This document shows, in pieces, positions 41,759 to 55,700 of a stretch of 64,000 bases of DNA (position 1 is the stretch's first letter; each line of letters opens with the position of its first letter). The notes under the pieces are model-generated. The model worked only from the letters and a program-made list of their open reading frames with translations. It was not told where the DNA came from and did not search any database. Origin of the DNA: Channa striata (taxonomy: Eukaryota > Chordata > Actinopteri > Anabantiformes > Channidae); the NCBI GenBank assembly GCA_033026295.1, contig CM065184.1, positions 7,939,501 to 8,003,500 of the forward strand, given 5' to 3'. The translations under genes and the position numbers were made by a program.

Positions 41759-44700
41759 AACAAGGGGACTGAAGGTCCTTACTGTCCATATTTACAGCTA
41801 AGACGAACGACAGTTGTGACCTATGACACCCTATTCAAGACATGACTCATTCTCCCTGCAGTTCTTTTGCTAATAAAGCCATTACTTGTGTGAAACTGTA
41901 ATTTTTGGGTCGCTTGTAACCTCAAGAGTTAGCTGAAACCATGCACACTAGTCACTTCTTGTCTTACTAAATGTAGAAACAGCATTAGAGGATAGCTAAT
42001 GAATGGTGTCAGGGTTCTGTGGGTATTGTAAGCACTTTGGTGACATAAAAGGGGCAAGCCAGCAGCAGTGGGACACAGTTTTTGTATCACTCAAGAGGTG
42101 ATTAAAACTGGCAGGCCGATCCCCTCATGATGTGTAATAATTAGCTAACCACCCGCAGTATACTTTTAATCTCCAGTAGCCATCAACTCCCTGGCTACCA
42201 TACATTCAGAGCATGTGTGTCTGCATCTGTGCTCACACATTCACTGTACGTGTTGATGGGTGACTATGCAAGCATCTGTGAGAACATATATCTGCCGTCT
42301 GCTGACATATGTACTTTCAATGTGTGTGTGAGTGTGTGTGCACTGGAATGAGTACGTGTCTAGGTTATGTTCTTTGTCCTCTCAGTTTTACAGGACCACA
42401 GAAAACGCACTAGTGCAGCCAGTCCAATTATAAGATCGACATACACAAAGTGCACTGCGCTTCTTCCTGGGTGTCTTCCTCCGTACGTCTGCAGGGACGG
42501 CCACCAACCCAATCAGCGCACGTCTCAGCCATGTAGGATACAGCTAGAAGACTAGCTGTCAACCTCCGCCCCCCACCCCGACGCTTGGAGCTCCGTTCTT
42601 CCCCAGCTGGCTGCTCATCCTTATCCTTTTCGGCCCGCGTGAGGATGCCCGCTGAGCCCTGTCTATCTCCTCCTTGTTCGACCCATTCCCAGGCGATGGC
42701 AATGTGACACACAGACTGCTCACCTGAGTGCTTTAGTTTCCATCTCTGTGGGCCCAGTGTTTCGACACTGTGCGCAGCACCTGGTCAGCCAAGAGGCTGT
42801 GATATTTACAAGGCTTAGACTAGCAATTTCAGGTCATGCCTGCGCGAGTATGTCTTAACATTTCTGGTTCTTTTAAATGTCCTCACATCTAAGGACAGCA
42901 TAATAAGAGAGAAATGAAATAGTGTGAACTTACAGGCTGTCCCGGAACTCCTGGCAGACCCATATCGCCCTGTGAAGGGAAATAATTTTAAGTGAAAACC
43001 CTGAACCTCAGTCACTCGTGTGTTTACATTAAATCTACACACCATATTTTCTCGGGATAAAATAAGATTGACAACGCATAGCACTAACATTTCAAAATAT
43101 GCACTACATTGTATGGAGGATCATTAACCGGTATTTACAGTTTATGTCATGAAATGAAGTCTTTCACATTGTCAGACCACTGGCAGGTAGGCTGGGGCTA
43201 TTAAATTTGACAGGCCTTAAAATAAACAGTCTTACTATATCGCATAAAAGCTTTGCAGTATTAACAATGGACAGGTATGATAACATTGTTTGGTGACTGT
43301 GACATACAGGCAGTCATAGGAAGTCATATAAGGAAAGAAATGGATGTTTTAGACACCAGCATAACCCAATGTAAGCAATGATCTCACACCGTTTTCACTG
43401 CCTCTCTCGTTTCTTTGTCTTTTCAGATAAAACTAATGTATCACTGTCTAATATTTATGCAGTTCCTTCCCCTTTTCACCGCAATCCCGACAATAGTTTA
43501 TAAAGTAAAAAGTTGAGAATCAGTGGACTTTACGGCTGGCACTACCCTTTTATCAGATGTGGATGAAAGAAAAAAAATTGCGCTTGTAGTTAATATCCAT
43601 TTTGTTGTCTAAATGAATGTCACAGCTAAAATATGCCTGCTATGGGATATTCAGAGGACTCATTACTTTATGCTTCCAAATCTGCCTCCCTCTGTCAGTT
43701 TCAATACAAACAAACGTTCTCTCCACCCCCACCCTCCCATCTGGAAAATAGGATAAAATACACTGTGATTCTCTGTTGTCTTCACAGAAACACACAGACC
43801 TCATTATAACTTCAAGGCTGGCAGACAGAGCACAGCACCTACAATTACACGGTGAGTTCTACCAAAAGACAACAACAACAACAAAAAGGCTCCTATAAGG
43901 GAGGATAAATGAAAGAGTAGGAGATATGGCAACTAATTACAGGGAAAAACATTTCATCTCATACATGGGAGGTAACCCTACCGTGGATCGTAACGAAAAG
44001 AAAACTTTGAAAAGACCAACATTTTCTGCAGTGCAACAAGAGTTAATGTAATTCTTGTCACTGATGGCGGGGAGCCGGCTATAAAGGTCCTGTAGATATG
44101 ACCAAGGCTCTGTAACAAACTCCTCTGCTGCACGTTCAGCATGTCCTAAACATCAGGCTTATGGAACATAGTCATAACCTACTCTACAGGACATACTGTA
44201 CCATCCCTATGTGAAGGCTGAGTTCCACATATCCGATTTTGTCGGCATGTCCATTACAAACAACTATCTCTATGAATGTGCAAATATAGTGAGTGGAATT
44301 TTTTTTCTCATAGCTGGGATAAAGGCTGCTGTATATTATCATCAATGAGGCCTTGCAAAAGTTATGATAGTAATAACAGCATCCTTTAGCTGGCCGTATT
44401 TGGAACGGCAATCATAGCAGCACTTCAAACAGATGGGCAAACATGTTATTGAGACTGGGATTATAGCTCGTGAAAGTCAAGCAGATTCCCTGAAGTATCT
44501 ATTTTCATTAAAACAAAAGGAAAAACCAAAACAATTACTGTGTCCGGCCCGTTATGTATGGCAGACTCACTCACTTTGCTTCCCTTGGGACCGACCGGGC
44601 CAACTGGCCCTGGGTCACCTTTCAGACCCTGGGAAAAAATATACAAAATATTGAGATGTATTTATTTTCATTGTGTTTTTAATATTGCGTTACTGTACAT

Positions 44701-47700
44701 TATGTCCATATGGCACACAGTGGATGAGTATCTCATGCAGGTGTGAGATTATCATGTCTTTCACAACTAGTTAATGGGAAAAGAACAGACATTTTTTCGT
44801 CAAAAATGTCTACACGCTCCAAATTTCTGCTGAGAAATTCACAATCAGCTGGTTATGCAATGTCTCCCCTTTAGCATCTGCCTCACTGTGCTTTGACTTA
44901 GCAAGGACAGTGATTGTCATTGCTTTTACACCTTGAAGCAGAGGACCTGGGGGGTGAGATTGAACTATGCAAGCTCGGGGCAAAGTCAAACCTCTCGGTG
45001 ATGAAATGTGAAAGAAGAAGGACATCTGAGTTAAAGAGTGATGGCTGATGAATGAGGCATGACACATATTGACAGGCTAAATTTTGCAGCAAGCCTTGTT
45101 AGGTGTGACACATTTGGGCCAGTAGCAGCAACCCTTTGAAAAAGGATGGGGGGGGACAGGAAAGATGGGGAGTGTGAGCGGTCTGCAAAATGAGTCAGAA
45201 ATACAATAATTTGTCATGGTTAAATTTGGAGTTAGAAAGGCTATTAATAGTGAATTATATATCTGCAGAAGATGATTACCTATCCTTATCACATTAAGTC
45301 TGGCACCAGCAGTGATGTGACTAATTCACCGCACATTCCCTGCAAGGCTCGTATTAAACTACCATTGAGAAAAACAGAAACCACCGTAATACTGGTGTAA
45401 AATGATTTCCCCTATTACAAAACAGCTTATAAGGATTGTTCATCAGCTGCACTCATTGCGAGGTGATCGTGACGTGATTCTATCAGATCGTATCACTTTC
45501 TGCGGCCTCAGAGCCCACACACAGTGTCGACAACGGGGCAGTTGTCTCATCGCCGCACATTCGAGCACAGCTCTTTATTTAAATCAACAGCCTGACCACT
45601 ACTGACTGCACTCAGGCAATCTGACACAAGTGGATCCAGAGGCAAATAAGCCTCGGAGTTATTACCAGAGCTGTGTCAGAAATGGAGGAGAATCACAGCG
45701 TACGGCTCAACTGGTAACGAGGATCTAAACAACGTCAGCGTCCGTCAGTTACAGAGTATTGGATTCATCTTGTAAAGCTCTATTCGTGCATTAAGGATAT
45801 TTTGTCTCATTAATATGGTGGAAAGGATCCCACAATATAATGTGCTTTTTTTTTACTGTGATCCTTTACAGTCATTATGTTGCTTTCCCCTGTTATTTTG
45901 AGAAAGGGGCCACAGTCACACGGCTCACAAGCACAAGGCTTCGAATGGAAGGTCAAAACACTCATTCCTACAACCACAATACTGTTCATTATTCACTTCA
46001 GCAAAACGAGTAAATAAAAAAGAAATACTGTAAATAAAACATTGTCATATTGATATACAAACATATTCATATGGCAGAACATCTGTTAAATGATTTAAGT
46101 CTTTGATCATACATTTGCAACCTCGTGTTTAAAAAGAAGCCATGGTTTTGACAGCGCGGAGCATTACTGAGAGAATCACAAATGAGGTATTCAGATGTCC
46201 AGAACAGCATGAATTCTGCATTATCATATCCATACTTTTCTAAGAGTATGTAAAAGCTGTGGTTTTGCTAGGCTATGAAACATTAAATTTAAGGAAAGCA
46301 TCTGTTAGTAGACTCAAGCTGGGCTTGAGCCTCCCTTTATAGGGCATCTGTCAAATTGCTGGTAAAGAATTAATTACTCCTCAATATAAAACAAACCTGC
46401 AGCGAAGAGTTATGGATCTATTATTTCACAAGTGGCCTGAAGTTGAGAACAAAGTCAAAAGAAAGAAAGGATAACTCATACACCTTACTATGCCAAAGTG
46501 ACTCAGTCCAGAGAGTTATTATTTGACTTTATATGAATGACCTGATGACCACTTCTGGAAAACAGGAAATGTACAAATTAAAATGTCAGCTGCTTAAAAT
46601 GAATCTCAGAAGCTACAATACAAGCTGCATTACAGTTTCTGCCTATGACTGTCGTAAATAAGTTACAATTACCAAATTACACTATTACTAAGTAAATGTT
46701 TACCATAGTCCAATATTTAAGTGAATGTTTCACGCCTGCAAAATAAAATTCCCATCCCCAGCATCCTCTCCCGCAGACACAAGACTGCAATGAGGCTGAA
46801 GCACGAAACTTCAAAAGTTGTGTGGATGGTGCTGAGCATGAGTGAAATGTCCTTAACAGAAAGTAAATTCAAATCCTCAGTCAGTCCATCTATCAGCCTC
46901 TTACTATTTGCTGAATGATGGCTGCTCACCCTTTTTACAGTCAATTGTTGTGGATAATTAGTGTGCCACAAATATGTTTTCTGCTTGTAAATATTTTAAT
47001 TTCAACAGTCAACAGAGCAGTTTTACATAAAAGATTCAGCATTTATTAAGTTTGCCAAATGCAAACAAAGCACTCTCTCACCTCAGGCTGATGCCGTTGC
47101 TCTCTTTCCCATGTGTGCTTGTGGTTGTTAATTTAATATGACAAAAGATACTTTGACTATGAATTAGCCAAATGACTGCGGCACCATTCGGATAACTCCA
47201 GGACGGCAGGACTGTCGGTGCCAGTGACCAGTGCAGAAGCTGGACGCTGTGAAAGCGCACAGCATCTGGATACGTCAACAACCAAAGCAATTAAAAATGA
47301 GCCTCAATTTCTGCTGCGATTTGTGGGAGTCTTGCAATTTTGCATTAAGTCGTACTCAGGGACACAAATAAACACACAGGACCAGATTTCATTTTAACTT
47401 TCTAATTTTCCCACAGCCATTACTGTACACCGTGCTTCCTGAATAATTTCGTGTTAGTGCTTTGAATATGTTCCCTGTGTTTCTTTCCTATTCAGTATTT
47501 GGGGGACTAACAACTGTCAAAATAAAGATGTATCATATCATAGTTTTATGTGATCCATTTTTGACAAGTTATTCACACTGTGAAAAATTCCATACTGTAA
47601 AAAAGAAGGCTTTGACTTTATAAGAAATTTGTTTTTGCTATAAATACTTGTTTTTGCTATAAATACTTACACAATGCTAAGGTGGAAAACACCCTAGTTA

Positions 47701-49768
47701 AGCTGCAGTTCTGCGTCATGGACTCTACAGGCCCAGCCGGGTGCACGGTGACGTGGATGGAGATGTTGACTATAGGAGTTGGACATTTTGTTGGTTTCTG
47801 TTGCAAGCTGCGGGCTTTGTTGTACTTACAGGGAAGGATAAAGGGGCTGGGAATAGACTGGTGCTGCGTGTATGGATGTCATTCCTGCAGCACGAGGTCA
47901 GAACACTGTGGGGAGCTGTGTTCATTTGCCTGCTAATTACACACACCACTGTGTCTCGTCCCTCCTGTAGCGGTGGGGCCACAAAACAATCTGGCAACTC
48001 CTCAGCACAAGACAACTAAAGCGAGCGACTAAACAAAGTCAGAGAGGCAGGGATGTACAAATGCAGCCTAATTATGTTTGCTTATACCTTTTACCAAGCG
48101 GAGGAGCTGCTCTTGTTCGGCCGGGTGGCGGCGGAAGGATTGCAAGTTTTAGGTACCGTGCACGATTTAATCATTTCAAACTGGCTTTTGCCATTAGGGC
48201 AGATGCTAAATTAATTCTGTAGGCATACTACATATTCAGAACTTTCTGGCAGGGAAATGTTGTAGTAGTGAAAGACAGGCCTTTAAAGCTCAGTGGAAGA
48301 AGATCTCCAAGTAACACAGATATCTTGAGTGCCAGCCCACAAATGCCAGGGAGGTTACAGCAGGAAATGCCTTTTGTGACTTTCCATTTGCTCAGCGATA
48401 CACCAGCACATACAGCGCGTATACGGCTAATGACATTCACCCCGAGCACTAGAAAAGATGTCTTATTAACATTTCTGTACGAATTTAGGAATGAATACAG
48501 GTTACAAAGGTAACCTCAAACAAGGGCCATTGTGTGAGGATATCAGAGTTCACTGCCAGAGATCCTCTCGTGCAGAGGATATCGTGTTTTATCTCTGTCG
48601 CCCGACTAATTTATCTACGACACTTTTCACTCTACAGCTGAACACCATGTATACACAAGTGTAACTTTGATTACCCACAAGACGACGCGTTCGCACTCCT
48701 TCCGTCCCATAGGACACGTATCTGCAAAACGATACTAGATCACATGCTCATACATAGAATTCTGGCTTCTCAGGTGTCTACTTCAGCCTTAAATAACATA
48801 CTAGCTTTAAAAATGGAATATGAGCTAATTGCAGTAAAGGCACCGACCGGGTCATGTGGTAGAAAGAGTAAATAGGTTAACTACAATCAACAAGCACGTT
48901 TACGCAAAATCAAAGTCCTTAATGTGGTCACAATTACGTAGGAATTTTTTTTTACCTTGTCTGCGCCCACACGCTCCCTCTAAATAAACACAAGTAGCAT
49001 TATATTCATTACAGGATATCATGTAATTATCTGAACTTTAACTTGACACTGAAGCACTTTAGACGAAATCAAACTGAACAAACTGACAAATTCATGACGA
49101 GCTTTAACTAATTATCTCTCTCTGATGTTTTCACTACTAACATATGCAGTCCATGTCTTGCAAAAAATATCTTTGGAACTTTTAAGTGAATTTATTACTG
49201 TGATTGATGAACTGGTTAAGGAGGGACAGTCTTATTGTAGCTGTATTGTAGTTGATAAGGCTTATTTAGGTAATGGGGGGGTTACTGGTCCTAACCCAGT
49301 AATCCTGGACTGTCTCATAATTACCAGTGAGACATTGGGCTAGGATGTTTCATATTTGTTATTATTATTATTATTAAATTAAAAGACCCCATGGGTTGAA
49401 ATTTAAGAATTTATATAATTTTACTTAAAAACAAACCAAAATCAATATTTTTTAATCAACGATTTATCACATGAATACTTGCCCAAAAACTAAAAGGGAA
49501 GCACAAAAGTAAAAAAAAGTTTGTGTTTCTCTTCCGCTTAGAGAAAGACATAATTCCAGTATATCTCAGAGCAGTGTACAGGAGATACAAATAAAAAATT
49601 GACATTAATCTTTTCATATGTCCTCAGGTTTGATGACATTAGTGTCTTTCTCAAACATATTCATTTGAACGCATAAATAAACAAACAGCTAAGGCAGATA
49701 ATATTAGTAAGAATTGAGCTATTTCTAATCACAGGACACCCACATGAGTGAGAACCACTTTTCTGATG

Positions 49769-49799
<31 letters not shown>

Positions 49800-52700
49800 G
49801 AACACAGAGCATTAGGCAGGCTAATGCCGTAGGTCTATCAACAAACACTTGGTCCAGCGCTGCCAACTTAGCAACTCATTACAGACACACACATCAACGT
49901 GGAACTTTCTTGGAAAAGAGTCAGCAACGCAGTTTTAGTCTCTCCGCGCTGAATAAGCATCCAGCTGTTTCCACTTTATGTCCCTCTGATGTCCAGTCAA
50001 CTCAGACCCCAGTGTGAACCCGTGTCTGAAGAGCTGCTCAGACGCTTTGACACATCTTTCTCCTGATTGCTGTCCCACCAGAAGCAATCAGTAAATAAAA
50101 ATAATCACTTCTGATTGGATGGATCACGGGCATCCGTATCCTACCACTATAGTTTGTGTAATATAACTACAGTTCAGTCGGGTTTTCAGGTAGGTGGTCT
50201 ATCTCTTCTTTAAAATTCTTTGTAAATAAACCTGATCGTGTCATTCATATGCAAATATGTCTATGACGTCAACAGGCTTTTCAGGTTGCCAGTAACTACT
50301 CCGTGGGACAAAGTGAGCTATTCTGGTTGTGAGGAAACAAACTGAGCCTGGACTTTTTAACCTGCCACTTCATTTTTTCTTTTCTGTTTGTTTGTTTTTG
50401 CGATTTACTTTTACTTGATTTTACTTGGTTTACTGAGCACCGACAATTACAGTATGTGTGATTAATGAGGAGGGTGCAAATAAAGAACCAATTCAAAATC
50501 TATCTTCCACTGGTTCTAATCTGAAGTACAGGCACAGTATCAGGCCTTCGTTTCATGGTTAACAACTGTACACTGGGCAATAAAGATTTCTTATTGCACA
50601 ATCCAGCCACACAAGATCCCTGCTTAATATTCAGCTGATGTCCTTCTATCATTTAAATGGCCACTACACAATGTATCAAATTTAGCATTTTTATTTTCAG
50701 ATTTGGTTTAAAATTTGTTTTCAGCTGAATTCTCTGGCCTTGCCCATACGTAGACTCAAATTTAGGGACTATGACAACTGTAATGATTATTCCAACACTT
50801 CAGGCAACTTTTGTTTCTAAAAAATATCCAACATCGACGAATTTCTCTTAATCTATATTCTCTTAATATATATTACAAAAAATAATAAGAATAAAGCTTT
50901 TTACTATTTCGTGAGATCTCTCATCCTGTCGATGAGTCTGGCTGTTTTTTTATTATTTCCAGAGTTACTGTTGGGGCAGACTGATGCCTGCATGTAGGGA
51001 GGCTAATTGCTGTGGCAGCTATTTCTCTAAATCAGGGGGAGATGCTGATGAGTCCCTTTATTAATGCACTTTACACTGACCATCTGCACAGTTCCCGTTG
51101 CTGAGACGGTGGGCGCACACAAAAAAAACACCTTCCGTTTTAATTCTTTAAAGCTATATGCACTAATGTAAACATGGTTTAAACCTCACTAAGAGTGGAG
51201 ATGATCATAATTTATAAAGTGTTCGGTTGCAGAAAAAAACGACTAGTACTTGTCTTTTGATTTACTGTAATTTACATACATTAGTTCCATCAGTGCAGTC
51301 AGATTAAAGATCATGCAATAAAGCTCAACTTGAAATGACACGGATGTGGCTTACAGTAATTTAAAAAAATTAGTTTAGTCTATTAGTATGCCAAGCCTAT
51401 GGGTAGCATACATATCAATTAATTTCACTGCAGAAGGACATTGCGGACTACAACAAAATGAGATCTACTTCAGATATGACAGGCACCTGAAAACAGCAAC
51501 ACAGAAAACTCCTACCCCCAGGGCATCACATAAAATGAAAAGCCTATAAAAATTGATTCCCTGACGAAACTAGATCTGGCTGATGTGCTATGTATGGAAT
51601 ATATGTCTGCTGGAGATAGTAGTACTTACCTTCTCCCCATCGATTCCCTTTTGCCCTTCTGATCCAAGTTCCCCCTGCAATGACAAGATTGAAAGTTAAA
51701 AGGCAAATAAAAGACCCTTGAAAAGTTCATACTTTAATCTTTTTTCACTTTTACACCCAGTATGACTGAATAATTTCACAGAGTGCTTTAATGCCACTGT
51801 TATTAGAACCAAGTGGGCAATCTTTAATTCCCAAGAAAGACAAAGGAAAAACAAAGTCACTCCAAAAAGTTTGTTTTTAGGCCTTTATAGATATTCAGAT
51901 ATCAAAGGTTACATACAATCACAATATTTCTAATAAATATAAATATTACATTATTTCATTTAAATTATGAGTACTTTCAAGGTACTCTCATTAATATGTC
52001 AATTTGATCACACCAGGTGCACTGTGTGGTGTTGACATGTTTCCTAATGTATAATTATTAGATCCTGGGTTACAAGAATCTGTGTATATTCTATCCAACA
52101 CACAACACTATGAGCCAGAATGAAGGGACAAAACTGAGAAATCTCCCATAGAATACATATACAGTAATTAAATCACAGCAGAGCACCTCCAAATTGAGCT
52201 AAGCAAAAGAACCACCCACCTGTCATACAGATACAAAAATGCACTTGGGAGCCAGATACCAAACTCACAACAATATTATTTTCTTTTTGAGCTCACTGCA
52301 TCTTTTCAGCAAATTGCATAACATCTGTAAGTATATATGTGGTTCAGGAATGAGCTGTTAGAGGCTTGTTTCTACAAATAGATGTTAGCAGTTATTTTTT
52401 TAAATATGTTCCACTGATCACTGATTCATCTCAAACCGCTAAGCACCTTTTGCTTCACACTCCAACAGAAATATATGAGCATCCGTGGAACTCGCTGGCT
52501 CGGTCAGTAGATCCATACACTTTCGTGACCTTAGCTGGTCGAGCTCGAGCAAATTGGCATATTATACAGTCCAGGGCTATACATATCATCGCTTTTCCAA
52601 TATTGACTGCTGGAATTGCCATCGAAAGAGCCTGAAATAAGTGATGGTCTTTTCGCTTTGTCCAAGGGCACCGTTTAGGCCAGAAGTGTCATGTGCTATC

Positions 52701-55700
52701 TTTACAGAATATGTTCTCATACCTTTTGGACGCGTACTGTATATAAATGTTAAAAATGACCGGCGTTTTAGTATTACAAACACGCGCTAACGCATGCGTA
52801 ACAAAGCGTGCACTGCGATTTGTACAGTGAACAGGTTTTATGACGCCTATTTGGAACCGAGGAGCGTTTATTGATGAGTCGAGCCCAGGTATAAAATACT
52901 ACAAGACGTGTCGCTGTTCGCCTACATGGACATTAATACTGCTGCTACTGCTTTTGATGTAGTCTCTTCTTGTGCGCTGTCGTGTAACAAAAGAGCTTTA
53001 GCTGCCCCCTGAACTTCATTTCAGACAGCACAAGTGGAGAGAGCAGTGCCATTAAGGGTTATCCCATAATATATGTATCAAGGTTCATGAGCAAATGTGT
53101 CAGCCCACAGTGAGCTTAACAGCCCCAACGGATGTAGGGCCGGGATTAAGCCATCTTCCACGTCCAAGAATGATCGTGTTTACTGCTGACGCAGAAACTA
53201 CATCCACGGCAATCTACAGTATTGAATGAAATCAATGCAATGAAATATCTAGCAGACGTGTTTTTATGTTTTTTGCCATTGTATCACAGCTCTTAACCCT
53301 CTCTTTCCCGTCTCTGTTCCCCTACAGTAACAGACTATAAAAGTGATTATATTAGGACAGAAAACAGCACTGATGCACCGTCATCACGCTAAGTGGTGGT
53401 TCCTGTAGCCGGGACCTGTAGTGCATGGACAAGACTAATGTGATGGTATGAAGTATAGTCATTTCTATGGTCACAGAAGCTTCTGATAAATTCATACGCC
53501 GGATGCATTTTTCTTCTAATTCATACAGTGTGTCGAACTCCATGCAAGTGTCTGTCACTTCTAACCTCCAGGCCTGAGAAGGGCAGTGGGTGTGTTTCAA
53601 GTTATGCAAGTCAACAGCTAAGAGCTTCAGTGACAGGACATAACTGAGACCCCAGCCCCCTCTACACAGACAGCCAGACTATCTACTAGAAGGTGCTAGA
53701 GCAGAAACAAGGACATGATCCCCTTCTGGCTTCCCACCCCAATCACACTGCCAAGTGTGTCCAATGGGGCAAATAGCCAAGATACAAGCACTGTTGTTCA
53801 GGAACAAACTTGGGTGTCTGCAACGGTACCGCTCGCTCCTGCGCCAACCAGGCACCCAGTTGTTGGTTTAATTTGATTTTCAGATTGCTTTTGTTTTCAG
53901 CGACGCTGTGACGGGGTCTTCACAAAGCAAGCCAGTAATTCAATCCAGTGACGTGAGGAAATCATCTCAGAGAGGGGCAATGACACACTCCATAAATCAC
54001 TAAACAAAAAGAGCCACCTGCAATTCACTAGATCTACCGACCGCGCAGTGAACCAATCAGAAATCAAAAACAAACAAAAAAAAAAAAAGGAAAAGTGAAC
54101 CCATGTTCAAATTTTGGGTGAGAGCATTTAAAGATACATAGGATTTTTTTGACTCTTCAAAGAGTGGCCTACCTTATTTCCAGGGTTTCCTGGGGACCCA
54201 GCTTCCCCCGCGTCGCCCTGTGACGGCGAAAACACACACAACAGTTAGTGAAAGGTCTCTCATTCACACATTAGTGAATAGCTTTATGAAGGTTTGTCAT
54301 TTCAACAGTGATCTGGCTTCTCCAGCTGCTCCATAAGATCTTACTGACACAGTGGCTCAGCAGCTGCAGATCTGGATACTGTTTCCTAACAACTGGAAAG
54401 CACACATTTGAGCCTTGTTAGGGTTCACTGTACTATTTTAATAATGGTATAATTAAAAAAAAAAAAAAAAGAAGACAGGATGGTGCAAGAAAAGAATAAA
54501 AGCTTGACTGTCTTAGGGGTGTAATTGTACAGGGCAGCAGAGGACAAGACACAATGGGAAAAGAAAGAAAAGAGAACAGATTGTGCACAATATTGCTAAA
54601 AGAGGGAAGATGGAAGTAGATAGTTATTCAAGAAATTAAGCTAACACAGAACTTGCTGCAAGCTAGGAATCTAATTAAACATAATGTCCATTGATGGTCG
54701 CGTCTTTATTAGAAGCCCCGTTTGTTAGAACTTAATAGGCTGGCTTGGAAAAAATAAGAAAATGTGGCCAAAACTAATAACTGCTATTTCTCTGCCAATG
54801 ATTATGAAACCAATTATTCTATATTTTACCCATTACTCTATACAACATGCCCAATTTAGCCTTTATAAATACTCAGCATTTTATTCATTAAAACACAGTA
54901 CTCAGTGAGCTCAACAAATGAGTGACGTACGTGTATTAAGCGTTTGGGAAGTTGTAGTACGTCACATGGACATCACAAATTCAAAGTTGATGATGTAATT
55001 CATGTGAACAACAACTAAAACCCCTACAAAATGAACATTGTAGCATTGATATAATTCAGTTGTTCTTCAAACTTGAAAAGAGCTAATGACAATTCAATGC
55101 CATAATAAACTCTGTGGAAAAAAATTCTATGTTTTTTTCTATTTTGGAGGCACAATTGGCACAGATACAGAATTAAAAGGAGGAGACGTGTAAATGCTGC
55201 AAAACAAATAAATTATATTGCAAAATCAAGAGTTAAAATGAGGGTGGTAAAATATGTTTCCCCCGTTATATGCCTGTGTTCTTTTTTTGCATGCACATGC
55301 AGGAACTGTAAATCTAGTAATACCGCCGTTTATGTGCGAGACCCCACAAAATGGATTTTCTTTCAAGTAAGCTGCATTCTTATAACCCACTACTTATCTG
55401 TTTAATTTCCTGAGGGATTCTGGATTAATCATAGCAGTTTAATCCCTTTGCAGTGCATTAGAATCCTCCATCAAACTCAGGCTGTAAGGCAGCATAGGAC
55501 TTTCTGCTGGAGTAACACAGCTACCGTAATCCCCACACACTTCCAGGAAGCCCTCTGTGTACAGTAGGTCACGACGATCGGCCTGCAGATCTCATTATGT
55601 GTGTTTTAAATGCTCCAAATTGCCCCGACGTCTTTGATTAATCTCTACAAAGTCAAGCTAAATTGTTAATACGTATACAATGAAGAAGTCTTAAACACAA

